This document shows positions 13,943 through 19,675 of a stretch of DNA of 21,013 nucleotides, piece by piece. The first letter of the stretch is position 1. Every line of letters begins with the position of its first letter. Made by a program: the position numbers and the translations under genes. The notes beneath the pieces are model-generated. The model made no database searches. It worked only from the letters and a program-made list of their open reading frames with translations, and was not told where the DNA came from. The stretch covers positions 1 through 21,013 of the IMG/VR virus record IMGVR_UViG_3300028837_000972. One strand, given 5' to 3'. Source of the stretch: a virus.

Positions 13943-14211
13943 TATCTCCCCTCCGATAGTAGCTTCATGAAATCATCCAGCTCTTCCTTGCTAACCCTCA
14001 CCGATGGCAGGAGGGTTACACCTACAATACACAGAGGCGAGTAGTCATCCGAGAGTTCTAGCTGAACACGAAAGCCCTCCTGAAGCTTGCTTAATAAGGA
14101 TACATCCCTTAGAAGATAACACTCTCGGTTTGTGCAGTAGACCTTCCAGTAGGGCTTTCCCCAACGAGCCTTAACCGTCCCAACCTCTACTACAACCGTA
14201 TCAAGTTTCAT
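13942..14211 (-). CDS. Hypothetical protein next to SSB-like gene
   Basis: 89 aa, beta-rich: VVVEVGTVKARWGKPYWKVY, then CTNREC (a CxxxxC pair) and VQLELSDDYSPLCIVGVTLL, ending in a short acidic helix (SKEELDDFMKLLSEG). Starts inside the end of the upstream gene (11-bp overlap). Possibly an OB-like or accessory protein of the ssDNA-binding candidate; not recognised. Confidence 0.65.
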   Translation of the reverse strand: MKLDTVVVEVGTVKARWGKPYWKVYCTNRECYLLRDVSLLSKLQEGFRVQLELSDDYSPLCIVGVTLLPSVRVSKEELDDFMKLLSEGR

Positions 14212-14851
14212 TATTATACACCTTTAATAGCTTGGGATGCAGGTCTTCAATGTCTATCTCTTCTACCTTCTTTACCCCTGCGAATTCAAGGATGTTGGCT
14301 TGGGATTGACCACGCTTCTGCCAGTACTGGAAAAAGGCACCTCGGTTGGCAAAGCCTTCGGTAACAACTTGCGCGGGGCTAGGAGTGGCTTGCCTTGGTG
14401 ATTCAGTGATATTTGTCCCTGCCCTTAGCTTTGCGAGAAGCCACGCTCTCAAGTCTATAATTTCTTCTGTGTCATCCAGTTTGCCAGCTATCCAGAGTTG
14501 GGCAGTAATGTCTGCTGCCTTCTGCCCTTCGATGCTTGTCCGCTCTTCGGGGCTCTTACCCCAGCTTCCTTTCCCTTCCCCCCTTATGGCTACAGGTGCC
14601 CCCTCTACATAAATCTGGTTTACCTTACGGTCCACATAAGTATTCCCGTCATGCTCGCGGGAGGAGGTTTCAACCTCGGCGTCTATCTCCTTGGAGCTCT
14701 GAATTGTTTCAAAGAGATTGCCCCGGAAGGTGAAGTAAGACAGATCGGAACCGCCCTTGCAGGTTGCCTGGAAGCTCAGCTTGGGTATTTGCTTGTTGCC
14801 GACCTTTGTAATTTCACTTACCTTCGTGATAGTTAGCTTCATTCGTTCCAT
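14201..14851 (-). CDS. Putative ssDNA-binding OB-fold protein
   Basis: 216 aa from the ATG 6 nt after GGAGG; an ATG two codons earlier touches the SD and is disfavoured. Residues 1-85 look like an OB fold: LTITKVSEITKVGNKQIPKL, FQATCKGGSDLSYFTFRGNL, and a strand ending RKVNQIYVEG. Then a GKGSWGKSPEERTSIEGQ motif, known from phage and archaeal-type phage ssDNA-binding-like proteins, followed by helices. C terminus NRGAFFQYWQKRGQSQANIL and a short acidic/neutral tail. Inferred: single-strand binding during replication. No classic acidic SSB tail is seen. Confidence 0.6.
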   Translation of the reverse strand: MERMKLTITKVSEITKVGNKQIPKLSFQATCKGGSDLSYFTFRGNLFETIQSSKEIDAEVETSSREHDGNTYVDRKVNQIYVEGAPVAIRGEGKGSWGKSPEERTSIEGQKAADITAQLWIAGKLDDTEEIIDLRAWLLAKLRAGTNITESPRQATPSPAQVVTEGFANRGAFFQYWQKRGQSQANILEFAGVKKVEEIDIEDLHPKLLKVYNNET

Positions 14852-14870
14852 TATCATCCTCCTTTCATTT

Positions 14871-14939
14871 GCCCTGGGGGCTGGCGCCCACCCACCAGCT
14901 TGTCTACCAATTTTCTGCTACAACTTCCACCCCCAGGGC
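14871..14939 (-). ncRNA. Structured element D2
   Basis: GCCCTGGGGG (14871-14880) and CCCCCAGGGC (14930-14939), exact 10-bp inverted repeat, 49-nt interior. In the transcribed sense the interior holds AAAATTGGTAGACAAGC, which resembles a tRNA-Leu D-arm, as does part of element F. Ends 19 nt before the SSB-like ATG, directly against its SD. Confidence 0.55.
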
Positions 14940-14945
14940 TTATTG

Positions 14946-15062
14946 AGCCAGCCAGGATAGGGTCTTTACGGTATCGTTCTAGCATCCCCCCGGAGGGTAG
15001 CGCCCTTTCTGCCTTGTTAGACTACTCCCGTCAGCAACAGACGCCCTTTCAGGTAGCTGGCT
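14946..15062 (-). ncRNA. Structured element D1 (AGCCAGC ends)
   Basis: AGCCAGC (14946-14952) and GCTGGCT (15056-15062) are inverted. The 22 bases at its upper end (15044-15065) match C1's (13924-13945) at all but one position, and the lower junction is the exact 26-bp repeat shared with C1/C2. The 117-nt body differs from C1. Internal GGAGTAGTC and a CTCCGGGGGG stem-like run are visible. Confidence 0.5.
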
Positions 15063-15068
15063 TATTTC

Positions 15069-15165
15069 CTAATATAGATACTCTGTGCCACAACCTTGGC
15101 AGATAGCTTTCTTAAAACTCCTTATACCCGCACTTGTCGCATACTAGTCTATCTACTTGTTTTAT
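15069..15165 (-). pseudogene. Zinc ribbon split by +1 frame change at TTT TAA
   Basis: One frame gives VDRLVCDKCGYKEF then TAA. The +1 frame continues KKAICQGCGTEYLY to TAG. Joined at TTT TAA G, they make a textbook zinc ribbon, C-x2-C-x9-C-x2-C. AAGGAG sits directly before TTT. No ATG/GTG/TTG opens the first part; the only start abutting the upstream gene is ATA within an ATAA overlap. Either the gene is decayed, or it uses +1 recoding of the prfB type with an unusual start. The two anomalies together make decay or sequence error the safer reading. Confidence 0.45.
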
Positions 15166-15362
15166 TTCCTTGTGCCTCTCCAAATCCCAAAAACAGCACA
15201 TATAGCAAGCAGACAAAAGAGACATCCAAGGACTACTGCCGTGAGTAGATTGGCAGTCATGGCTCTTGCAGTATTCTCCTGGATGAATGTCTGCATTACT
15301 ATATCTGAGACACCTGCCTCTATCAATTCCTCTAGGGCATCGATAAACCTCTCCATATGCAT
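15162..15362 (-). CDS. Small membrane protein
   Basis: 66 aa, SD GGAGG 5 nt from ATG (a second ATG two codons later is equally possible). N-terminal helix MHMERFIDALEELIEAGVSD, middle QTFIQENTARAM, then a transmembrane helix LLTAVVLGCLFCLLAICAVF and a short basic end. A large ORF overlaps it in another frame, but the hydrophobic pattern and SD favour this one. Function unknown. Confidence 0.65.
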   Translation of the reverse strand: MHMERFIDALEELIEAGVSDIVMQTFIQENTARAMTANLLTAVVLGCLFCLLAICAVFGIWRGTRK

Positions 15363-15394
15363 AGTAGCCTCCTTTCTTTATTTCCTTTCTCCAT

Positions 15395-15462
15395 CCCCGC
15401 CCACCAGCCCTATTCAATGTCGAATCTACTTGACTAGCTATCTCAATGACTGATGGGCGGGG
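15395..15462 (-). ncRNA. Structured element H
   Basis: CCCCGCCCACCAG (15395-15407) pairs with CTGATGGGCGGGG (15450-15462): 13 pairs including one G-T wobble, 42-nt interior. Lies in the gap before the membrane protein, 32 nt from its ATG. The arm sequence differs from the CCCTGCGGGG group, but the architecture is the same. Confidence 0.5.
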
Positions 15463-15482
15463 TCGAGAAACAAACTACCTCT

Positions 15483-15740
15483 TTAGTGAATCTTCTCGAT
15501 TACGTCTCTGATAAGGGCGATACGCATCTCGATGATTCCCAGAGATGCTTTCCTTAAGGCCTCGATAGACTCATCTAGGACGTTATTCCATACTCCTTCG
15601 CCTTGTGTCTTTTCTTCTTTAGCCCTAGGTGTCCTTTCAAAGGATTCCCCCAATAGACTGCGCAGAGAATTCACCTGGTTGAGAATTGATAAGCTTAGAG
15701 CCAAGAGAGTATCCTCTTTCCCCCAGCTATCGATTTGCAT
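15483..15740 (-). CDS. Hypothetical helical protein, internal start of fused ORF
   Basis: 85 aa: MQIDSWGKEDTLLALSLSIL, then NQVNSLRSLLGESFERTPRA, ending in a helix (SLGIIEMRIALIRDVIEKIH). Its ATG has an excellent SD (AAAGGAGG, 7 nt) lying inside the upstream YopX-like frame, showing that it was, and probably still is, an independent gene. Function unknown. Confidence 0.7.
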   Translation of the reverse strand: MQIDSWGKEDTLLALSLSILNQVNSLRSLLGESFERTPRAKEEKTQGEGVWNNVLDESIEALRKASLGIIEMRIALIRDVIEKIH

Positions 15741-16058
15741 GGTCTGTCCTCCTTTCTTTATTCCCGTGCCCCCTCGGTATCTTGATAAACGCCAACCTAT
15801 TGCGTCGTCAGATTGCCAAGCAACAATATATGACAAGGCAGCACCACGCATCCTTACCCTATCCCCCTCGTATATCTCCACACCATTCAAGTCGTGGAGG
15901 CCGGTATATTCTAGGAATTGTTGTATTTTTTTAAATGCGACCCACTCATCCCCACAAGCTCGCTCAATCAATGCTTTTTCCCAAAGCCAATCGATAGCCC
16001 AAACCTTATAGATCCCTGCGTCGCCTTTAATCTTTGCCATGAACCTTATCTCTCGCAT
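15483..16058 (-). CDS. YopX-like protein, read in frame into the next gene
   Basis: 191 codons with no intervening stop. Residues 1-95 match the YopX style: MREIRFMAKI at the start and FLEYTGLHDLNGVEIYEGDR (about 48-67), a hallmark of this phage family. After residue about 95 the frame runs across a ribosome site (KKGGQT encoded by AAAGAAAGGAGG...) into the 85-aa gene. A TAA (15758-15760) lies one frame away just before that SD. Losing one base from the G5 run at 15769-15773 would end the YopX-like protein as RGARE. So the fusion may be a recent 1-nt insertion or a sequencing error. YopX function is unknown. SD GGAG 7 nt from ATG. Confidence 0.6.
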   Translation of the reverse strand: MREIRFMAKIKGDAGIYKVWAIDWLWEKALIERACGDEWVAFKKIQQFLEYTGLHDLNGVEIYEGDRVRMRGAALSYIVAWQSDDAIGWRLSRYRGGTGIKKGGQTMQIDSWGKEDTLLALSLSILNQVNSLRSLLGESFERTPRAKEEKTQGEGVWNNVLDESIEALRKASLGIIEMRIALIRDVIEKIH

Positions 16059-16059
16059 C

Positions 16060-16248
16060 TTAATTCTCCCCCAGCAGAGCAGCCAGTCGTGCTAGTCGAA
16101 GTCCCTCCAAGAAACTGCGATTTGCTCGTTTTATTTCCCGTTGGCGTTCCTGCTCCCTCACCGTCTCTGGCACATCCTCTAGGCGAACAGCCCACATCCG
16201 TGATTTCTCTAGCAAGCCGAGGTTGTCCCATTCCTGTTCGGTCATCAT
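16060..16248 (-). CDS. Small charged helical protein
   Basis: 62 aa: MMTEQEWDNLGLLEKSRMWA, then EDVPETVREQERQREIKRAN and a Leu/Arg-rich end. SD AGAGGAGG directly after the GGGC-TTAAC-GCCC hairpin. One base separates it from the YopX-like start. Not recognised. Confidence 0.65.
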   Translation of the reverse strand: MMTEQEWDNLGLLEKSRMWAVRLEDVPETVREQERQREIKRANRSFLEGLRLARLAALLGEN

Positions 16249-16250
16249 TT

Positions 16251-16541
16251 TCCTCCTCTGGGCTTAACGCCCTAGCCTATGATTACCACAGGCATCCCTG
16301 AGGCATCCTGATCCAACTGCACGATACCCAAATCCCATGCGATACTTTTGCACCGGGAGCAGCCCAGTCCCCCTTCTTGAAGTTTAAGAGCTTCTATTAG
16401 CCTGCTCTCAATATCGCCCACACCAATTACATCGATAAGGATATGGTTCTTATCGCTCTCGGGAAGCCCTTCCACCAAGGCGGTTAAGGCTTCCCTTCGT
16501 TTTCGTTCCATCGTTCTCCTCCTTTGGGCTAACGCCCTAGC
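16251..16541. repeat. Two hairpin-SD cassettes
   Basis: Copies at 16251-16276 and 16517-16541 differ by one inserted base and one substitution. On the minus strand: GCTAGGGCGTTA(A)GCCC followed by an A-rich AGGAGG. The stem GGGC/GCCC ends 11 and 14 nt before the two ATGs. The first copy also contains the TAG stop of the upstream gene. Confidence 0.8.
16272..16511 (-). CDS. Small hypothetical protein with CxxC
   Basis: 79 aa: basic start MERKRREALTALVEGLPESD, then NHILIDVIGVGDIESRLIEA, GLGCSRCKSIAWDLGI (one CxxC pair) and a beta-like end. SD AAAGGAGGAG. The single CxxC could bind metal as a dimer. Not recognised. Confidence 0.65.
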   Translation of the reverse strand: MERKRREALTALVEGLPESDKNHILIDVIGVGDIESRLIEALKLQEGGLGCSRCKSIAWDLGIVQLDQDASGMPVVIIG

Positions 16542-16567
16542 AACTGAACACCGGGGGGCTGTTGGTC

Positions 16568-16765
16568 TTATTTAATTACGAGTATATCTTTTACCAGCCT
16601 GTAGGGGGCTTGCTCTCCCCATTTCATCAACCCAGCTATAAAGTGAGGATTGATACTGACGCTCACGACTTCCTTTGTTCCCCCGTTTACCATATAGACA
16701 TCGATCTCCTCGTTGCGCCTGTTTGATTCCTTCACCCAAGAGCGAAGGTCAATAGGATTTTCCAT
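16568..16765 (-). CDS. Small hypothetical protein
   Basis: 65 aa: MENPIDLRSWVKESNRRNEE, then IDVYMVNGGTKEVVSVSINP, a mixed alpha/beta sequence. SD AAAGGAG 5 nt from ATG. Not recognised. Confidence 0.65.
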   Translation of the reverse strand: MENPIDLRSWVKESNRRNEEIDVYMVNGGTKEVVSVSINPHFIAGLMKWGEQAPYRLVKDILVIK

Positions 16766-16823
16766 GAGTCTCCTTTCGCCTTGCTCCCCCGATATCCAGT
16801 TGTTAAGGTGCTAGTGTCCCCTC

Positions 16824-16991
16824 CTAGCGACGTCTAGGGATATATCTGTGGGTTTTCCCGTCTATTCGCTTGCCTGCTTTAATCTGCTGAAAGAGACATT
16901 CGGAACAGTACCTTTGTCGGCTGCCCTGCTCTGCCTCAAACCCGCCTCCGCAAGATTCGCAATGATATATTACTATTCGATTTGTTGCCAT
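16824..16991 (-). CDS. Small zinc-ribbon protein
   Basis: 55 aa from ATG with GGAGAG 6 nt upstream: MATNRIVIYHCESCGGGFEA, then RQRYCSECLFQQIKAG and a basic end (THRYIPRRR). CxxC...CxxC is a clear zinc ribbon. First gene after the promoter at 17022-17050 (leader about 24 nt), hence probably highly expressed. A longer frame extends upstream, but it crosses the promoter. Confidence 0.75.
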   Translation of the reverse strand: MATNRIVIYHCESCGGGFEAEQGSRQRYCSECLFQQIKAGKRIDGKTHRYIPRRR

Positions 16992-17021
16992 CGTTCTCTC
17001 TCCTATCTTGCCCCTGCAACC

Positions 17022-17050
17022 ATAATAAACTATTTGCCAGGGTTTGTCAA
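17022..17050 (-). promoter_or_regulatory. Near-consensus sigma70 promoter
   Basis: Minus strand TTGACA (17045-17050), 17-bp spacer, TATTAT (17022-17027). Surrounding AAACCCCTTGACAAACC is the same as at 6753. Located between the DUF4406 stop and the zinc-ribbon gene. Confidence 0.85.
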
Positions 17051-17091
17051 GGGGTTTTGGGACGATTTTTGGGGGGTTGCAAAAATTGTAT

Positions 17092-17418
17092 CTATTTACG
17101 AGCGGGCACTTGCCCAAGATTGTAGAATATCTCCTTCCCCCAAGACTGTGCCAACTTGAGCTCTCTGTCTGCGCCGGGGCTAGAGGCAACAAAAAACAAA
17201 GCATCACACTTTTCTAGCAAGGCATCATCGAGACGTATAAAATCGGCACGGCAAAGCCGTAGATCAAGCTCCCAGTGGCGGGTAAGGTTGTGGGGGCAGA
17301 CAGGCTCGTGTCCCATTGCGCATAAACCTCGTGCTACTGCATCGGCTCGCATGATGTTCTGTTCGATCTTCCAATAACTTAGATGGTCCCCATAAGGGCC
17401 TGCTACGAATATAATCAT
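17092..17418 (-). CDS. DUF4406 / nucleoside deoxyribosyltransferase-like
   Basis: 108 aa. MIIFVAGPYGDHLSYWKIEQ: a Rossmann-like first strand with AGPY, the known signature of this fold. Then ARGLCAMGHEPVCPHNLT, DDALLEKCDALFFVASSPGA (D and S/A at substrate pocket positions), and DRELKLAQSWGKEIFY with the conserved E. Known: relatives cleave or transfer 2'-deoxyribose between bases; DUF4406 members are uncharacterised. Together with the adjacent DUF1599-like gene it suggests nucleotide or modified-base metabolism. SD AAAGGAGG; the ATG follows the upstream TAA directly. Confidence 0.8.
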   Translation of the reverse strand: MIIFVAGPYGDHLSYWKIEQNIMRADAVARGLCAMGHEPVCPHNLTRHWELDLRLCRADFIRLDDALLEKCDALFFVASSPGADRELKLAQSWGKEIFYNLGQVPARK

Positions 17419-17700
17419 TTATGCCTCCTTTAATGGCAAGTTAAAACTTTCCTCTCTTAGCATAAGGGCAATAATAGCATAGCCAGCAATATCCTTCCAA
17501 GTATCCTCAGTCGACTCATTATGAGGGTCTTTGCCTTGTAGGTTCTTTAGCCTTGCTACCTTATCGTTCAGCCTCACTAATACTCCAAACTCGCCGAAGT
17601 CAAGTATGTTCGCTTTGCCATAATCCCTTTGTTTGCTTATAACTAGCTCTGCTAAGCACTCAGTTATCTCCTTACAAGCACCCTCAAATGTGAATTCCAT
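17419..17700 (-). CDS. DUF1599/Nmad1-like nucleotide-modification-associated protein
   Basis: 93 aa from ATG with SD AAAGGAGGGG. SKQRDYGKANILDFGEFGVL (about residues 19-38) followed by VRLNDKVARLKNL and EDTWKDIAGYAIIALML is the hallmark of DUF1599 (nucleotide modification associated domain 1). Known: these all-alpha proteins occur near base-modifying genes of phages and resemble MazG-type architecture. Starts within TAATG at the end of the upstream 37-aa gene. Inferred: a nucleotide pool or hypermodification accessory. Confidence 0.85.
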   Translation of the reverse strand: MEFTFEGACKEITECLAELVISKQRDYGKANILDFGEFGVLVRLNDKVARLKNLQGKDPHNESTEDTWKDIAGYAIIALMLREESFNLPLKEA

Positions 17701-17813
17701 TATTTCCCCTCCTTTTTCTTCCACTCCTCCCATAGCTCCACAGACGTCTTGTCCGGCGTCCACATAGGCCACTGTGACTTGCACCACTTGACAAACTTAT
17801 CCCAATCCTTCAT
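17700..17813 (-). CDS. 37-aa tryptophan-rich peptide
   Basis: MKDWDKFVKWCKSQWPMWTP, then DKTSVELWEEWKKKEGK. Six tryptophans in 37 residues. Starts at ATG overlapping the metallophosphoesterase stop (TAATG) and ends in TAATG with the next gene. SD GGAGG 5-6 nt upstream within the last codons of the phosphoesterase. Function unknown; the double coupling supports reality. Confidence 0.65.
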   Translation of the reverse strand: MKDWDKFVKWCKSQWPMWTPDKTSVELWEEWKKKEGK

Positions 17814-19372
17814 TAGACCTCCACTGTAACTCTAGGCTTGCCTGTTCCGGCAAACTTGATAACAGGTATATCTAGGTCTACGGGCGGGAACCCCCCCATC
17901 TCTGCATACCCACCCCATTTCAAATAGGCATTTGCTTTTACCAACATTTTCCTATGAGCGGCAACTTTCCCTACCTGAAAGCCACTCTCCTCATCCTTGT
18001 GAGTTCTAGGGTCGGGGATTAAATAGACATCGGGAGCAACGTTGACCACATGGTCGTGGCTCATAATGTAGCAGTTATGGGTTGCAATACCTTCGGCAAT
18101 AAAGGTGTGTTCGTCCGTCTCTATCCGTATCACCTCCTGCTGCCCACTCGATTCAACACTTACTACTTGCACTGTCTGTGGATGCTGAAGCCCCTTTTCG
18201 ACTAAATTGCGCGCTTTCCCTCTTAATCTTAAAGGCTGTACCATACCAATTATTTTGGCTGCATCTCTGCGCATAATTAGATTGGCTACGTCTTTATCGT
18301 TTAGATATTTGTGATAGTATATTTGGTTATCGGCGAGATAATCTTCCACGTACTCAAGAACTATGCCTTCTTTTTGCGAGAACGCTACCTGCCTGTTCCG
18401 TTGTGGATTGGTGACAGTTATTGACCCTTCCCCATCTAGCAACCCCGCAATATACCCATCCTCCCACCTGTTGCGAGTTTTCCAAACATCAAAAACCTTG
18501 AGGAGCGAATCACCCTGCTTTATATCTTTTGTTTTATACCAATTGTACCTTCCACCTAATTTGGAACCATCATGCCTCCTTTTCGTAAGCCATAAGTGTT
18601 CAGGTGTTGTTACGAATTGAGTCCCATCATTAAGACTTAATCTCAGAGTATCAGCATGTTTGTGCTGAACATAAGTCACATTGGTGTGCAGTAACCTTCT
18701 GCACAATCCAAATTCGGGGTATTCAGATACTCCAATTAGCTCGTCACCCTCACGAACACCCCCAAGTTCAACCCATTCCAAGTTGCCATTCAACACTTTT
18801 GTTTGAGGATGAAGGCAGTCAGCATGGAGCCAGGTTCCAAGCCTCTCAACTTTAACAGCTTTAGCGGATTTTGTCCGTGCTCCTCCATATCCGTGAGTGG
18901 CATAGACGAAGTAGGTATAGGGTTTCCCGGGAGTTGATTTATTGTTGTCACCAAAGGAAATCTTGAGCAGGATGCCAGAAGGTCGATAGGGAGCACCAAG
19001 TGCTTCTGCTATATCCTGACTAATGTCTACCCCGCTTTCTCGGTAAATTCGATACTCATGATTCCCGGTAGTAACTCCCAAAATCTTGTGTTTGATTGGC
19101 TTTAGTTTTTTGATATGGAAGTCTCGTTGTTGCTGAGGGGTTAGCTTTTGAGAATAGACATCGCCAACGGATAGACGAGTAGCAGAATCGCAGAGGTCGC
19201 CATTCAGAATAGTATAGGCATTGCGGGTATTTTTGAGAAAGTCCAAGGTGCGGTTATAATGAGGCTCGCTAAAAAGAGGGTCGCCATAATGAGCATCACT
19301 GAGAGGGAGAAGCAGAAGGTCTTTAAAGCGTGGATTCAGCTCGTGGGCATAGTAAATCAATTCCTTTTCCAA
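17813..19372 (-). CDS. Calcineurin-like metallophosphoesterase precursor with intein
   Basis: 519 codons: N-extein 1-185, intein 186-433, C-extein 434-519, so the mature enzyme would be 271 aa. Metal motifs: DAH (26-28), NGDLCD (57-62), TTGNHEY (101-107), THG (159-161), and SHDH (438-441) just after the intein. Known: this fold uses two metals to hydrolyse phosphomono/diesters; phage versions may act on DNA ends, nucleotides or RNA. Start is TTG, 7 nt after AAAGGAGG. A nearby ATG (19377) is out of frame and gives only a hexapeptide. First long gene after promoter 19646-19674. It cannot fold its last metal site until splicing is done, so activity depends on splicing. Confidence 0.9.
   Translation of the reverse strand: MEKELIYYAHELNPRFKDLLLLPLSDAHYGDPLFSEPHYNRTLDFLKNTRNAYTILNGDLCDSATRLSVGDVYSQKLTPQQQRDFHIKKLKPIKHKILGVTTGNHEYRIYRESGVDISQDIAEALGAPYRPSGILLKISFGDNNKSTPGKPYTYFVYATHGYGGARTKSAKAVKVERLGTWLHADCLHPQTKVLNGNLEWVELGGVREGDELIGVSEYPEFGLCRRLLHTNVTYVQHKHADTLRLSLNDGTQFVTTPEHLWLTKRRHDGSKLGGRYNWYKTKDIKQGDSLLKVFDVWKTRNRWEDGYIAGLLDGEGSITVTNPQRNRQVAFSQKEGIVLEYVEDYLADNQIYYHKYLNDKDVANLIMRRDAAKIIGMVQPLRLRGKARNLVEKGLQHPQTVQVVSVESSGQQEVIRIETDEHTFIAEGIATHNCYIMSHDHVVNVAPDVYLIPDPRTHKDEESGFQVGKVAAHRKMLVKANAYLKWGGYAEMGGFPPVDLDIPVIKFAGTGKPRVTVEV
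18074..18817 (-). mobile_element. Intein with single LAGLIDADG endonuclease motif
   Basis: 248 residues. Block A: Cys1 in CLHPQTKVLNG. Block B: TTPEHLWLT, with T and H at catalytic positions. Endonuclease: DGYIAGLLDGEGSITV, one LAGLIDADG-type motif only. Blocks F/G: RIETDEHTFIAEGIATHN ending in Asn, next residue Cys. All canonical class 1 splicing residues are present, so autocatalytic excision is expected. One LAGLIDADG motif in a region of about 90 residues suggests a homodimer-type endonuclease or a reduced one. Confidence 0.92.
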
Positions 19373-19464
19373 TTCATTACCTCCTTTATTTGGGCATAGC
19401 GATAGCAGAGACCGGGGAATTCAGGGGATTTTGTAGAGGCCACCGGAGAATTACTCCAGCTCAT
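19357..19464 (-). CDS. Possible 35-aa leader peptide overlapping the phosphoesterase start
   Basis: ATG with a perfect AAAGGAGGTA, reading MSWSNSPVASTKSPEFPGLC and ending TGA 16 nt inside the phosphoesterase. The sequence around its SD (AATAAAGGAGGTAATGA) is repeated before the phosphoesterase start. It may be a coupling leader peptide that carries ribosomes to the TTG start, or chance. Confidence 0.4.
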   Translation of the reverse strand: MSWSNSPVASTKSPEFPGLCYRYAQIKEVMNWKRN

Positions 19465-19477
19465 TACCTCCTTTATT

Positions 19478-19604
19478 CTGCGGGGCATTACGGATTTATG
19501 CCGGGGCAACTAAGGCACGGACTTGGGTGTAGTCCTCACCGTTCAGCCGTATCTCCTTACTTGCATAATTTGAGGCTACCCTTTTCCTACACTCAGCCCC
19601 GCAG
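19478..19604 (-). ncRNA. Structured element E in 5' UTR
   Basis: CTGCGGGGC (19478-19486) and GCCCCGCAG (19596-19604), exact 9-bp inverted repeat around 109 nt. Inside: GGACT-7-AGTCC hairpin and CGG-7-CCG. Lies wholly within the leader predicted for the promoter at 19646, and ends 13 nt before the next ATG, against its SD. Size and place would also suit a cis-regulatory RNA. Confidence 0.55.
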
Positions 19605-19623
19605 TCTGATAGAAGTTTGAATC

Positions 19624-19638
19624 GTACGCCCTTCGTAC
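19624..19638. promoter_or_regulatory. Operator-like palindrome at transcription start
   Basis: GTACG-5-CGTAC. Located 7-21 bp downstream of the -10 box, covering the predicted start (about 19639) and first transcribed bases, where a repressor would block initiation. No second copy seen in the window. Confidence 0.5.
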
Positions 19639-19645
19639 AGTAAAT

Positions 19646-19674
19646 ATAATAACATATTAAGATAACTTTGTCAA
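19646..19674 (-). promoter_or_regulatory. Near-consensus sigma70 promoter for the phosphoesterase block
   Basis: Minus strand TTGACA (19669-19674), 17-bp spacer, TATTAT (19646-19651), AT-rich spacer. Directly after the stop of the 60-aa gene. Drives a leader of about 175 nt including element E. Confidence 0.85.
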
Positions 19675-19675
19675 C

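Noticed and set aside
15112-15417. 101-codon minus-strand frame overlapping the 66-aa membrane protein
   Set aside because: Its upstream part has no SD and is out of frame with the clear transmembrane gene; only the last residues (zinc knuckle) look real and are reported separately.
17788-17816. Plus-strand TTGACA-17-CATTAG promoter-like sequence
   Set aside because: The -10 is poor, it lies inside coding sequence of two minus-strand genes, and no plus-strand gene follows.
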